Below, one piece after another: positions 8,668 to 17,309 of a DNA stretch of 64,000 bases; the first letter of the stretch is position 1, and the number at the start of each line of letters is the position of its first letter. The stretch spans positions 992,001 to 1,056,000 of the forward strand of contig NZ_JBHLWO010000002.1 of NCBI RefSeq assembly GCF_042432805.1, in the 5' to 3' direction. The notes under the pieces are model-generated. The model saw only the letters and a list, made by a program, of their open reading frames with translations. It searched no databases and was not told where the DNA came from. Position numbers and translations under genes: made by a program. This stretch comes from Olivibacter oleidegradans (GTDB lineage Bacteria > Bacteroidota > Bacteroidia > Sphingobacteriales > Sphingobacteriaceae).

Positions 8668-9732
8668 ATGAAGAAAATCTTATCTATTGATGGTGGTGGG
8701 ATTCGAGGGATCATTCCGGGAATGATCTTGGTTGCTTTGGAAGAAAAACTGAAGCAAAAGACGAACAATCCCTCAGCAGCTATCGTAGATTTTTTTGATT
8801 TTTTTGCCGGTACGAGTACCGGAGGTATTTTGGTTTGCCTACTGCTCTGCCCTGATCAATCAGACCCCAAACGACCTCGTTTTTCTGCCAAAGAAGCTTT
8901 GGAAATGTATCTAAAATATGGTCACGATATTTTTAGAATGAGTTTTTTCAAGCGCATTACCTCAAGCTTGGGTTTAACCAGTGAGCGTTATAATAGTGCT
9001 ACATTGGAAAGTGTGCTGCAGAAATATTTTGGAAAGACGCAGTTAAGTGAACTCATCAAACCTTGTATCATCTCTGCTTATAACATAGAGCTTAGGAAGA
9101 CACATTTTTTTAGGCAGCAGACAGCTATTGAACGGGGTGACGTGCGTGACTTTTATCTCAAAGATGTTTGTCGGGCTACCTCTGCCGCACCGACTTATTT
9201 TAGTGTCGCCGAAATTTACTCGTTATCAGGAACACGGTACCCTTTATTAGATGGCGGTGTTTTTGCAACAAATCCTGCTTTAAGTGGTTTAGTTGAAGTA
9301 ACTCGGGCATTTAATCAAACGAAAATCAATGATATTCATATTTTTTCTTTGGGAACGGGGCGATCGAGAAAATCGTATAACTTAGAGCATTTTAAAAAAA
9401 GTCGGGCTATTTCCATGGTACCGGCTCTAATTGACATCATGATGAGCGGTGTGGCCGAAAGCAGCGACTTTTTCCTTCACCAGCTGTTCCGGTCGTCAAA
9501 CAAGGAAAAAGATTATCTGCGGATCGAACCGGAAAATCTCAACAGCATTCAGGAGAGTTTAGATGCTGCAGAGGAATCGAATATGAAACGTTTAATTGCT
9601 TTGGGAGACCGTACGGTGAGTGAGAATCATTTAATACTGGATGAAATGGCTGACTTCTTAATCGAAGAACAAAAGAAGAATGGTTCCCATGAAAAGCCTT
9701 GGAGTTTTTTGAACAGAAATTTATGGTCTTGA
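8668..9732 (+). CDS. Patatin-like phospholipase
   Basis: A 354-residue cytoplasmic-looking protein without a signal peptide. The patatin fold is clear: the oxyanion-hole motif GGGIRG (9-14), the nucleophile elbow GTSTG with Ser50, and the dyad Asp195 in DGGVFATNP. Members hydrolyse acyl chains from phospholipids or other lipids. Its length and layout match the single-domain bacterial patatins, some of which are effectors in CBASS defence. No nucleotide cyclase or other defence gene is nearby, so a lipid-metabolism role is the simpler reading. It is co-directional with lpdA and the next two genes, but separated from them by repeat-containing gaps. Confidence 0.9.
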   Translation: MKKILSIDGGGIRGIIPGMILVALEEKLKQKTNNPSAAIVDFFDFFAGTSTGGILVCLLLCPDQSDPKRPRFSAKEALEMYLKYGHDIFRMSFFKRITSSLGLTSERYNSATLESVLQKYFGKTQLSELIKPCIISAYNIELRKTHFFRQQTAIERGDVRDFYLKDVCRATSAAPTYFSVAEIYSLSGTRYPLLDGGVFATNPALSGLVEVTRAFNQTKINDIHIFSLGTGRSRKSYNLEHFKKSRAISMVPALIDIMMSGVAESSDFFLHQLFRSSNKEKDYLRIEPENLNSIQESLDAAEESNMKRLIALGDRTVSENHLILDEMADFLIEEQKKNGSHEKPWSFLNRNLWS

Positions 9733-9754
9733 GGGATGAAATATAGGCTTTAGG

Positions 9755-9822
9755 CTTATGCAACTAATAACTAATAGCTGACAACTAATAGCTGACAACT
9801 AATAACTAACAACTAGCTAATA
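9755..9822. repeat. Low-complexity intergenic repeat (AACTAATAGCTGAC words)
   Basis: About 70 bp made of the recurring words AACTAATAAC, TAATAGCTGAC and AACTAACAAC, ending a few bases before the next start codon. Confidence 0.65.
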
Positions 9823-11055
9823 ATGGCTTTAAATTACGTTTGGATAGCCTTCTTCTTAATTGCTTTTGTTGTCGCGCTTTTTAAGCTGATTTTTCTTGGA
9901 GACCAGGAGATTTTTCAGGCGATTGTAAATGGAACTTTCGATACGGCAAAGACAGGCGCCGAGATTTCCCTGGGCCTGATCGGTTTAATGTCTTTTTGGC
10001 TAGGCATCATGAAAATTGGCGAAAAGGGCGGCATGATTAACATTTTTGCTCGTTTAGTAGGGCCTTTTTTTAATAAACTTTTTCCGGAGATTCCTAAAAA
10101 TCACCCGGCGTTGGGTTCGGTTTTGATGAATTTCTCGGCTAATATGTTGGGCCTTGATAATGCGGCGACACCGGTAGGTCTAAAGGCTATGAAAGAACTA
10201 CAGGAACTGAACCCAAATAAAGATACGGCAAGCAATGCGCAAATCATGTTTTTAGTATTGAATGCGTCAAGTTTGACACTCTTGCCAATTACCATCATGG
10301 CTTACCGGAAGGAAGCAGGAGCTATAGATCCGTCCGATGTGTTCATTCCCATCCTGCTGGCAACCTTCTTTTCTACTTTGGTCGGTTTGGTAGTGACCGC
10401 TATTTATCAGCGTATTAACCTGTTCAATAAAGTTATCATAGCTTATGTGGGCGGTCTGACAATCTTGATCGGCGGACTCTTGTACTACTTTTCCACGCTG
10501 AGCCAGGAAGAAATCAATGCTATATCGCAGGTTGCAAGCAATGTCATTCTCTTCACGGTAATTATTTCATTCATTGCCCTAGCCTTCTACCGCAAAGTGA
10601 ATGTTTTTGAATCATTTATTGAGGGGGCTAAAGAGGGTTTTGAAGTTGCTGTAAAAATTATCCCCTATTTAGTAGGGATTTTGGTAGCTGTAGGAGTTTT
10701 TCGAGCATCCGGTGCGATGGACTACCTGGTTCAGGGCGTCAGTGCAATTGTTAGCTGGGCGGGTTTGGATACGCGCTTTGTGGAGGCGCTTCCTGTCGCT
10801 TTTATGAAACCGATGAGCGGAAGCGGTGCGCGTGGATTGATGATTGATTTAATGCATGCCAAAGGTGCCGATGATTTTGCGTCGCGCGTGGCTTGTGTCA
10901 TTCAAGGAAGTACGGAAACAACTTTTTATGTGTTAGCAGTATACTTCGGATCAGTGGCCATTAAAAGAACGCGACATGCTTTACCTGCTGCTCTCTTAGC
11001 CGAACTCGCAGGGATAATTGCAGCCATTATTATCGCTTACATCTTTTTTGGATAG
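9823..11055 (+). CDS. SpmA/SpmB-like fused nucleoside-recognition (Gate) domain membrane protein
   Basis: A 410-residue integral membrane protein with about ten hydrophobic segments. It carries two Gate (nucleoside recognition) domains in tandem. The first half (about 40-215, with MNFSANMLGLDNAATPVGLKAM) matches spore maturation protein A. The second (about 260-400, with PYLVGILVAVGVFRASGAMDY and KPMSGSGARGLM) matches SpmB. In spore formers these are separate proteins. The fused form occurs in non-sporulating Bacteroidota, where the transported substrate is not known. No sporulation context exists here. Confidence 0.88.
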   Translation: MALNYVWIAFFLIAFVVALFKLIFLGDQEIFQAIVNGTFDTAKTGAEISLGLIGLMSFWLGIMKIGEKGGMINIFARLVGPFFNKLFPEIPKNHPALGSVLMNFSANMLGLDNAATPVGLKAMKELQELNPNKDTASNAQIMFLVLNASSLTLLPITIMAYRKEAGAIDPSDVFIPILLATFFSTLVGLVVTAIYQRINLFNKVIIAYVGGLTILIGGLLYYFSTLSQEEINAISQVASNVILFTVIISFIALAFYRKVNVFESFIEGAKEGFEVAVKIIPYLVGILVAVGVFRASGAMDYLVQGVSAIVSWAGLDTRFVEALPVAFMKPMSGSGARGLMIDLMHAKGADDFASRVACVIQGSTETTFYVLAVYFGSVAIKRTRHALPAALLAELAGIIAAIIIAYIFFG

Positions 11056-11154
11056 TAAAAAGTAAAAAGTAAAAAGTAAAAAGTAAAAAGTAAATTTTCA
11101 CTAACAACTAACAACGAATAACTAACAACTAACAACGAATAACTAACAACTAGC
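11056..11154. repeat. Low-complexity intergenic repeat: five AAAAAGT units, then AACTAACAACGAATAAC words
   Basis: Immediately after the stop codon come tandem 7-bp units (AAAAAGT). A second array of CTAACAACTAACAACGAAT words then runs up to the start codon of the OsmC gene. Confidence 0.75.
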
Positions 11155-11562
11155 ATGGCGGAAGTAAATGTAACAGTTACCATCGGAAAGGAACGGTATA
11201 AAACAGAAGTCAGCAATGGACGAAATATCGTAATAGCGGATGAACCGGAGTCTATGGGAGGTACTGATCAGGGATTAGGACCGAAGGAATTGTTACTTTC
11301 GAGTTTAGGTTCTTGTACGGCTATTACATTAAGGATGTATGCCGATCGAAAGCAATGGGATTTGCAGGAAGTTATCATAACGGTAAAAATGGAGGTAGTA
11401 CCAAGCAGTCATCAGCAAACGACTTACATAAAAAATCATATTAAATTGGTTGGCAATTTGGATGATGACCAACGGCAACGGCTGCTTCAGATTGCGGAGC
11501 TCTGCCCGGTACATAAAATATTATCAAATCCAATCGTAGTTGACAGTAATTTGGTTCCCTAA
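11155..11562 (+). CDS. OsmC family protein
   Basis: A 135-residue protein of the OsmC/Ohr fold. The two family cysteines are visible: one in SLGSCTAITL (near residue 58) and one in ELCPVHKILS (near 120). The motif GGTDQGLGPKELLLSSLGSC is typical of the YhfA-like OsmC subgroup. OsmC and Ohr proteins reduce organic hydroperoxides with these thiols. Substrate and reductant are not predictable for this subgroup. No peroxide regulator is adjacent. Confidence 0.9.
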   Translation: MAEVNVTVTIGKERYKTEVSNGRNIVIADEPESMGGTDQGLGPKELLLSSLGSCTAITLRMYADRKQWDLQEVIITVKMEVVPSSHQQTTYIKNHIKLVGNLDDDQRQRLLQIAELCPVHKILSNPIVVDSNLVP

Positions 11563-11635
11563 TAGTTACGTGGTTAAGTGGGGGAATAGTTAAGTAGTTA
11601 AATGGATTGTATTGGAGCCCCTGGCGGGGACGAAT

Positions 11636-11667
11636 TTTGATTTTTGGCTTTTGAATTATTACGTTTG
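11636..11667 (+). promoter_or_regulatory. Bacteroidota-type promoter of coaA (-33 TTTG, -7 TACGTTTG)
   Basis: TTTG at 11636-11639 and TACGTTTG at 11660-11667 are separated by 20 bp, matching the consensus of the Bacteroidota primary sigma factor. The coaA start codon is 24 bp further on. Confidence 0.7.
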
Positions 11668-11691
11668 CGCGTGCAAGCTTAAACTTGGAAT

Positions 11692-12648
11692 ATGACTGAT
11701 ATGGCAATGAAGGAACAGTATTCTCCGTACGTGAGCATTACGCGAGACGAATGGAAATTACTGAACGGATCACTGAATTTCTCTCTTTCAAATGAGGATA
11801 TTGGAAGGTTACATGCGCTGAATGAGCCATTAAATATGGAAGAGATTCAGGAAGTTTATTTCCCGCTTTGTCATCTCCTGAATATCCATATTGACCACGC
11901 ACATAAGCTTTACGACGCTGAAAATGCTTACTTGAACAGCGGACGCAAACGCTCGCCCTTTATTATTGGTATAGCAGGCAGCGTGGCGGCGGGTAAGAGC
12001 ACCACCGCACGCGTATTACAAAAGGTCTTGTCTTTATGGCCCGATAAGCCAAATGTCGCTTTAGTAACCACTGATGGCTTTTTATATCCCAATAGTGTGT
12101 TGGAACAACGCGGAATAATGAATCGAAAAGGCTTTCCGGAAAGTTATGATACGAAGAAGTTAATCAATTTTCTGGCGGATGTGAAGGCGGGCAAGGAAAG
12201 CCTTCAAGTGCCTATTTATTCGCATCTTGAATATGATGTGATGCCGGATCAAATGCAGGAGATTTATAATCCCGATATTGTCATTGTGGAGGGGATCAAT
12301 GTCTTACAAGTAAATTTGAGCGAAAAACACAAAGGACCGCAGGTTTTCGTGTCTGATTTTTTTGATTACTCCATTTACGTGCATGCTAACGAAAAAAACT
12401 TACTCGAATGGTATGTGTCTCGATTCAGACAATTGCAAACAACTGCTTTCCGGAATCCTAATTCCTATTTTCATAGATACGCCAGTCTTTCCGAAGAAGA
12501 AGCTATCGCGCGAGCAAATAGCATTTGGGATCTCATCAATAAACCAAACCTTATTAAAAACATACTGCCGACGCGCTTTCGCGCTAATCTTATATTGGAA
12601 AAGGGAAGCAATCATTTCGTAACAGGCGTCAAATTACGGAAGGTGTAG
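11692..12648 (+). CDS. coaA: Type I pantothenate kinase
   Basis: A 318-residue P-loop kinase, the usual length for CoaA. The Walker A motif is GIAGSVAAGKST (93-104). TTDGFLYPN, RKGFPESYD and the VEGINVLQ strand follow, all hallmarks of bacterial pantothenate kinase. It phosphorylates pantothenate in the first and rate-limiting step of coenzyme A synthesis in the cytoplasm. The start is taken at the first ATG; a second ATG four codons in (MKEQ after MTDMA) is also possible. A consensus promoter lies just upstream, so it is probably transcribed alone. Confidence 0.95.
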   Translation: MTDMAMKEQYSPYVSITRDEWKLLNGSLNFSLSNEDIGRLHALNEPLNMEEIQEVYFPLCHLLNIHIDHAHKLYDAENAYLNSGRKRSPFIIGIAGSVAAGKSTTARVLQKVLSLWPDKPNVALVTTDGFLYPNSVLEQRGIMNRKGFPESYDTKKLINFLADVKAGKESLQVPIYSHLEYDVMPDQMQEIYNPDIVIVEGINVLQVNLSEKHKGPQVFVSDFFDYSIYVHANEKNLLEWYVSRFRQLQTTAFRNPNSYFHRYASLSEEEAIARANSIWDLINKPNLIKNILPTRFRANLILEKGSNHFVTGVKLRKV

Positions 12649-12755
12649 TTGTCGGTTGCGAGCATGAATGATGAGTGATAAATGATGAGTGATGAGTAAA
12701 GAGTGAATCGGCAGACAAGCTTCAGAGCATTATCACATTGGTTAATTATTGATCT

Positions 12756-12837
12756 CAGCTTTACATTAGGCTTTAACCTATAAGCAGTATGCTTAAGCTC
12801 GTACAAACCGATCATCACATTGGCTCATTGGCTAATT
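12756..12837. repeat. Dispersed repeat of about 85 bp, copy 1
   Basis: Runs from CAGCTTTA through TATAAGCAGTATGCTTAA to CATTGGCTAATT, and closely resembles bases 35799-35888 in the same orientation. It extends over the stop codon of the mechanosensitive channel gene. The preceding 100 bp (from 12657) hold GATGAGTGATAAATGATGAG words. Confidence 0.65.
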
Positions 12838-13713
12838 CCCAATTTTTAGTACTTCATTTAGCACAATGTTTTTGATAAACTGCGATTGCGTTTTTCCCAA
12901 ATTGGTTAAGGTGAACTGTACCTTATACTTGACAACATCCTTTTGTACAGCCAATACCTTTAATTTCATACTATTTTCGAGTACTTCATTGCTGTGTTTG
13001 TTAAGCAGATCATTAAGACGCTTTTTGAGGTCCTCCCGGTCCATGGTATGGTTAATGGCTAATTCAAATTCGACGCTCACCTTGCGGGAGTTCTGAAAAG
13101 ACTGGTTGACAATGTTTGTCGTAAAAACAAAGTTATTAGGAACCATGACAATATCATCATCATCATTATTGATAACAATATTAACCAGGGTGATGTCAAT
13201 AATTTGCCCTTGGTACTCGCCGATCTTAACATAATCACCCAATGTCAATTGATCAGAAAACATGATAATTAAACCACTGATCATATTCGTGATGTAATCC
13301 TTAAAAATAAGGGCTATAGCCGCTGCAACGATGGTGATACTGGTTAGGAAATCTCTGGGGTTGATTCCAAAGGCCAACATCAGACTAAAAATAATGACGA
13401 CGGCGTTGAGCACCGAGGCAATGCGGTTAATACCTAATACGAAGCTACCGCGCGAACTGGTATGAAAGTAAAGAGAGCGTCGTTTATACCAAGACAAGAG
13501 GATGATTCGGACAGTTGAAATGATGATATTACTGGATAGAAAGACATTCAAAGCATACACCAATCGTTGTAAAACCCTCTTGTCGTTATAGTAGGACTCA
13601 TACTCTATTAAAGTGTATGTTATCGGAATGAATACAAGGATTTTGATTACCAGTATGAGCAAGTCTTTTTTCAGATGAATGCTACGTTGTATATATTCTT
13701 GTTGACTATTCAT
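12832..13713 (-). CDS. Small-conductance mechanosensitive ion channel (MscS family)
   Basis: 293 residues from the ATG at 13713 (MNSQQEYIQRS), 5 bp after the end of the AraC gene. A longer in-frame start at 13899 would lie entirely inside that gene and is rejected. Several membrane segments fill residues about 18-150. The pore helix and beta domain of MscS follow: AAAIALIFKDYITNMISGLIIMFSDQLTLGDYV and VPNNFVF, with a soluble cytoplasmic tail. It acts in the inner membrane to release solutes on hypo-osmotic shock. The 5-bp gap suggests co-transcription with the AraC regulator. Confidence 0.9.
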   Translation of the reverse strand: MNSQQEYIQRSIHLKKDLLILVIKILVFIPITYTLIEYESYYNDKRVLQRLVYALNVFLSSNIIISTVRIILLSWYKRRSLYFHTSSRGSFVLGINRIASVLNAVVIIFSLMLAFGINPRDFLTSITIVAAAIALIFKDYITNMISGLIIMFSDQLTLGDYVKIGEYQGQIIDITLVNIVINNDDDDIVMVPNNFVFTTNIVNQSFQNSRKVSVEFELAINHTMDREDLKKRLNDLLNKHSNEVLENSMKLKVLAVQKDVVKYKVQFTLTNLGKTQSQFIKNIVLNEVLKIGN

Positions 13714-13717
13714 ATTT

Positions 13718-14581
13718 TCAATGATGTATCTTTTTTTGCAGATCGCGTTGAAAACTAGCTGGCAGCTTGCCGGTATGTTTTTTAAAAAATCGAGTGAAGT
13801 AAGCAGGATCTTCAAAGCCGATTTTCCAGCCCACTTCGCGAATCGGGAGCTGCGTCCAAAACAGAAGGCGTTTCGCCTCCAGCACACGCCGTTCATCAAT
13901 GACCGTTTTAGCGTTTGTCCCTGTCATTTCTTTAACTACATCATTCAAATGGCCTGCCGAGATAAACAATTTAGATGCATAATCAGCAACTTTCGTATGG
14001 CTAAGAAAGTCTTTTTCCACTAAAGCTATAAATTGACGCATTAAGGTACTATAGCGCTTCCGACCGGTGATATGGGTATGCGGACTGACATAGCTTTCTG
14101 TTTTTTCCAACAGCGCCAGTAAAAGTTGAGCTACAACCGCTCTATTCTGTTTAAAGAGTGTATATTCTTCCTCGATTAATGCAACAAAAGCCAAAATTCG
14201 TTCAAGTTCATGTTTCTTTAAGGATAACAGATTACTGCTAAACTGCTGTTCCCAGTGATTGTCTGCCGAATAAGAAAATAGAAAGTCGCCTTTAAAGGTA
14301 ACCAAGTACATTTCCGCATTACCCGGGTCAACTTCATAATGAACCTGCCCGGGGCGCATAAATAATAGCGCAGCATCTTTCGCTTCATATTCTTTGAAAT
14401 CGATAAATTGACGCGTCGTTCCTTGACAAAGAATGATCAAGGTATAATGATCGTGCCGATGCGGAGCCGTGGTTTTTTCATAGCGGTCGTGACCATAGCT
14501 TAATCTTTTGATATCGAATTCGTCCGAATATCCTTCACCGGTACTCGGTACATTATATATCGGAATGTTCTGCTTTACCAT
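13718..14581 (-). CDS. AraC family transcriptional regulator
   Basis: 287 residues from the ATG at 14581 (MVKQNIPIY). The ATG at 14605 overlaps the predicted -7 box and is rejected. The N-terminal cupin sensing domain (about 20-140) contains PHRHDHYTLIILCQG. The C-terminal double HTH (about 185-287) carries the AraC signature (LFISAGHLNDVVKEMTGTNAK and IGFEDPAYFTRFFKKHTGKLPASFQ). The protein should bind DNA and respond to a small ligand in the cupin. It is divergent from copA and may read upstream of a channel gene. The ligand is unknown. Confidence 0.93.
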   Translation of the reverse strand: MVKQNIPIYNVPSTGEGYSDEFDIKRLSYGHDRYEKTTAPHRHDHYTLIILCQGTTRQFIDFKEYEAKDAALLFMRPGQVHYEVDPGNAEMYLVTFKGDFLFSYSADNHWEQQFSSNLLSLKKHELERILAFVALIEEEYTLFKQNRAVVAQLLLALLEKTESYVSPHTHITGRKRYSTLMRQFIALVEKDFLSHTKVADYASKLFISAGHLNDVVKEMTGTNAKTVIDERRVLEAKRLLFWTQLPIREVGWKIGFEDPAYFTRFFKKHTGKLPASFQRDLQKKIHH

Positions 14582-14602
14582 TTTTAAGCTAGTTTTACAG
14601 TG

Positions 14603-14610
14603 CAAAGTTA
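14603..14610 (-). promoter_or_regulatory. -7 box (TAACTTTG) of the AraC-type regulator gene
   Basis: An exact TAnnTTTG match on the minus strand. It places the transcription start downstream of the ATG at 14605, so it supports the start at 14581. Confidence 0.6.
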
Positions 14611-14674
14611 TTAAAATCCATGAAAAGTACCATTAATACCTTGTTTTGTTATGAAGGAGCTACCGCTCTAAACT

Positions 14675-14682
14675 TACATTTG
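14675..14682 (+). promoter_or_regulatory. -7 box (TACATTTG) upstream of copA
   Basis: An exact TAnnTTTG match, 169 bp before the copA start, implying a long 5' leader. No -33 TTTG sits at the usual distance, which would fit an activator-dependent promoter. Confidence 0.45.
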
Positions 14683-14747
14683 TACAACAAAGAAGAAGTT
14701 ACCCAAAGGTATCACTTGTTTGTTCTCTCGATCTGCGGCAGATAGGA

Positions 14748-14798
14748 AGAGATCGGTAAATGCTAATTGCTTGTTTATGGCGGATATACCCGATCTCT
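14748..14798 (+). promoter_or_regulatory. Inverted repeat in the copA leader
   Basis: AGAGATCGG (14748-14756) and CCGATCTCT (14790-14798) form a perfect 9-bp inverted repeat about 33 bp apart, 54 bp before the copA start. It may be an RNA stem in the leader, or two half sites for a regulator. A related GTTCTCTCGATCTG stretch lies near 14732. Confidence 0.35.
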
Positions 14799-14851
14799 CA
14801 ATCTCACTACGTTAGGTTTGAGTTGGCATTAAGAAACATTAAGACAAAAAG

Positions 14852-16954
14852 ATGCAAGGAGAAAATCAATTAGTCGAATTACACGTAACCGGCATGCATT
14901 GTAATAATTGTGCGCTCTCCGTACATAAAATGTTGGAGAAAAAAGGTTACCAAAACGTTTTCGTGAGTTTTGCAAATGAGGAAGTAAAATTTACAGCCGA
15001 TAAGGGACTGAACGTAAATAATGTAATACAAGATATTGAAGGTTTAGGTTTCAAGGTGCAGCAGGAAGAACAGGGCTTTGTGAAAGAAGGTTTTTTAGGA
15101 AAAATAGAACATAAATTTATTTTTAGTCTATTGTTTACTTTGCCGCTTTTCCTGCACATGTTTTTACCTTTTCATTGGCTGCATAACCCCTATGTTCAAT
15201 TGAGTTTATGTCTTCCTGTATTTGTTTTAGGATGTGCTTATTTTGGAAAAAGTGCTATTAATTCAATCAAGGCAGGTGTGCCCAATATGGATGTCCTGAT
15301 ATTTGTTGGCTCTACGTCGGCATTTATCTACAGTATAATAGGTACTTTGTTGGGCTTAGGGCCTAATTATATGTTCTACGAAACAACAGCTACCATTATT
15401 ACGCTTGTACTTTTAGGAAATGTATTTGAAAAGCGATCGGTAACACAAACGACTTCGGCCGTCAAAGATCTGATGAAAATCCAGGTCGACAGCGCCGTCC
15501 GTATTGTAAACGGTCAAGCCGAACGCGTCGATATAAATCAATTAAAAATTGGTGATACCTTATTAGTCAATGAAGGCGACAAGATACCGACCGATGGTGA
15601 TATTGTATGGGGAGACGCATCTGTGAACGAGTCGATGTTAACTGGCGAAAGCATTCCGGTTGAAAAGGGAAAATATGATGCGGTTATTGGTGGAACCATA
15701 CTTGAACGAGGTAGCATTCGAATGCTGGTGACGAAAGTGGGTAACAAAACGGTGTTGGCACAAATCATTGATTTAATGAAAAGAGCACAGGCCGCAAAGC
15801 CACCCATACAACGCTTAGGTGATAAGGTGGCGGCGATTTTTGTACCGGTGGTAATTGGCATCGCATTATTAACGTTTGTCCTTGCATATTTTGCCTTTGA
15901 TATAGGTTTCCGTCAAGCCCTATTAAATGCCATTGCTGTGATGGTAATCTCCTGTCCTTGTGCCATGGGGTTAGCCACACCAACCGCAGTGATGGTTGGC
16001 CTGGGAAGAAGTGCTAAACAAGGTGTGCTTATAAAGGGCGGTGATACGGTAGAAGAAATGACCAATTTAAAATATATGGTGTTCGACAAGACGGGGACAT
16101 TAAGCACCGGCAAGTTCAAGATAAGGGACATAAAAAGCGAGCTGAGTGATATAGAGACCGCGACGCTGATCCATGGTTTAGAAAGCTATTCGAACCATCC
16201 GATCGCCAAGTCACTTGTTAATGCATTTGCCAACCGGGAAAAGAGAAAGATCGTTTTTACGCAGGTAAAGGAAGAAAAAGGATTAGGGATAAAAGCGATG
16301 GATAGTGAAGGGCACCGCTATCAAATTGGCTCAAAACAGCTTGTAGAAGATAGCAAGGAACTTGGCAACTATGATGTATTTTTATTGAGGGATGACGAGC
16401 TGGTTGTCAGAATCGCAATCGACGATGAAATTAAAGCAGGAGCAAAAGAGCTTGTACAGACTTTGAAGGGACAGCAGATAATACCGGTCATTTTAAGTGG
16501 TGACAGAAAAGAGAAATGCGACGCACTTGCGGCGTCGATAGGAATTACAGAAGTTTATGCCGAAAAGTTACCCCATGAAAAATTAGAATTGATTGAGTCA
16601 TTAAAGCAAGGAGGTAAAGTAGCAATGGTTGGAGATGGTATTAACGATGGTCCGGCGCTTACAACAGCCGATGTAGGCGTCTCTTTAGGCGATGCAAGTC
16701 AGGTCGCCATCCAATCTGCCAAAGTAGTATTGTTGAACAACGATTTGCAATCGATCACGACTTTACTTAAGATAGGTAAGCATACGTTGCTTACGATCAA
16801 ACAGAACCTTTTCTGGGCATTTTTTTATAATATTTTTGCAATCCCTTTGGCCGCATTTGGTTTTTTAAGTCCGATGTTAGCAGCACTAGCCATGGCTTGC
16901 TCGGATGTAGTGGTAATTGGTAATTCCATCCGATTGAAGTTTAAAAAGCTATAA
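14852..16954 (+). CDS. copA: Copper-exporting P1B-type ATPase
   Basis: 700 residues. A single N-terminal heavy-metal-associated domain has the GMHCNNC motif (C17, C20). Membrane helices then frame the actuator motif TGES (264-267), the metal-binding CPC (368-370) and the phosphorylation site DKTGT (D412). The SNHPIAKS motif of the N domain and the hinge GDGINDGPAL follow. CPC with a trailing MxxSS-type helix indicates Cu(I) export from the cytoplasm. It is distinct from the CcoI-type ATPase at 43902-46298, which serves oxidase assembly. It has its own terminator. Confidence 0.93.
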   Translation: MQGENQLVELHVTGMHCNNCALSVHKMLEKKGYQNVFVSFANEEVKFTADKGLNVNNVIQDIEGLGFKVQQEEQGFVKEGFLGKIEHKFIFSLLFTLPLFLHMFLPFHWLHNPYVQLSLCLPVFVLGCAYFGKSAINSIKAGVPNMDVLIFVGSTSAFIYSIIGTLLGLGPNYMFYETTATIITLVLLGNVFEKRSVTQTTSAVKDLMKIQVDSAVRIVNGQAERVDINQLKIGDTLLVNEGDKIPTDGDIVWGDASVNESMLTGESIPVEKGKYDAVIGGTILERGSIRMLVTKVGNKTVLAQIIDLMKRAQAAKPPIQRLGDKVAAIFVPVVIGIALLTFVLAYFAFDIGFRQALLNAIAVMVISCPCAMGLATPTAVMVGLGRSAKQGVLIKGGDTVEEMTNLKYMVFDKTGTLSTGKFKIRDIKSELSDIETATLIHGLESYSNHPIAKSLVNAFANREKRKIVFTQVKEEKGLGIKAMDSEGHRYQIGSKQLVEDSKELGNYDVFLLRDDELVVRIAIDDEIKAGAKELVQTLKGQQIIPVILSGDRKEKCDALAASIGITEVYAEKLPHEKLELIESLKQGGKVAMVGDGINDGPALTTADVGVSLGDASQVAIQSAKVVLLNNDLQSITTLLKIGKHTLLTIKQNLFWAFFYNIFAIPLAAFGFLSPMLAALAMACSDVVVIGNSIRLKFKKL

Positions 16955-16967
16955 GCGAATGCCAAAT

Positions 16968-17001
16968 AAAAATGCCCCAGTGTTTCCACTGAGGCATTTT
17001 T
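16968..17001. terminator. Bidirectional terminator between copA and a convergent small gene
   Basis: AAAAATGCC-CAGTG / CACTG-GGCATTTTT stem with a 4-nt loop and A/T tracts on both sides. It suits copA on the plus strand and the convergent gene on the minus strand. Confidence 0.85.
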
Positions 17002-17002
17002 A

Positions 17003-17230
17003 TTAATTAAACATTCCTTTTACTTTATCGATGATACTATCCCCTCCCCCTTCACTATTTCCCAATAAGGATTGCATGTCGAAGTTGCCATTTAATAGGC
17101 CTTCAGCTTTGCCTTTTAATGCATCAGGTAAATTGTTGTTTACATAATCGAGCACAACTGAAGTTGCTTTTTGCGCTAATTCGGGGGAAAGACCTACTTT
17201 CTGAATCAGCTCGTTTACTAATTTTTCCAT
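17003..17230 (-). CDS. Small conserved-looking protein of unknown function
   Basis: 75 residues: a helical N-terminal half (MEKLVNELIQKVGLSPELAQKA) followed by LPDALKGKAEGLLNG and a glycine-rich end (GNSEGGGDSIIDKVKGMFN). The 'sense amphipathic helix, LSPEQA, then G-L-L-G' arrangement recalls small DUF937/DUF2780-like proteins, but no firm family assignment is made. No signal peptide or metal motif is seen. Its own terminator and isolated position suggest a real single-gene transcript. Confidence 0.7.
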   Translation of the reverse strand: MEKLVNELIQKVGLSPELAQKATSVVLDYVNNNLPDALKGKAEGLLNGNFDMQSLLGNSEGGGDSIIDKVKGMFN

Positions 17231-17309
17231 GCCTTTTGTTTTAATGTTGTCAATAGTTTTTTGAAAACATTTGAGGAGCTTATTTGTTTGCTCTCATTAC
17301 ATTATTTGG

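Noticed and set aside
8668..9732. Patatin as a CBASS defence effector
   Set aside because: No CD-NTase, Cap2/Cap3 or other defence gene is adjacent. The neighbours are housekeeping genes.
13714..13899. N-terminal extension of the MscS channel
   Set aside because: It lies fully within the AraC coding sequence and the extension has no channel-like sequence. The ATG at 13713 gives a normal MscS N-terminus.
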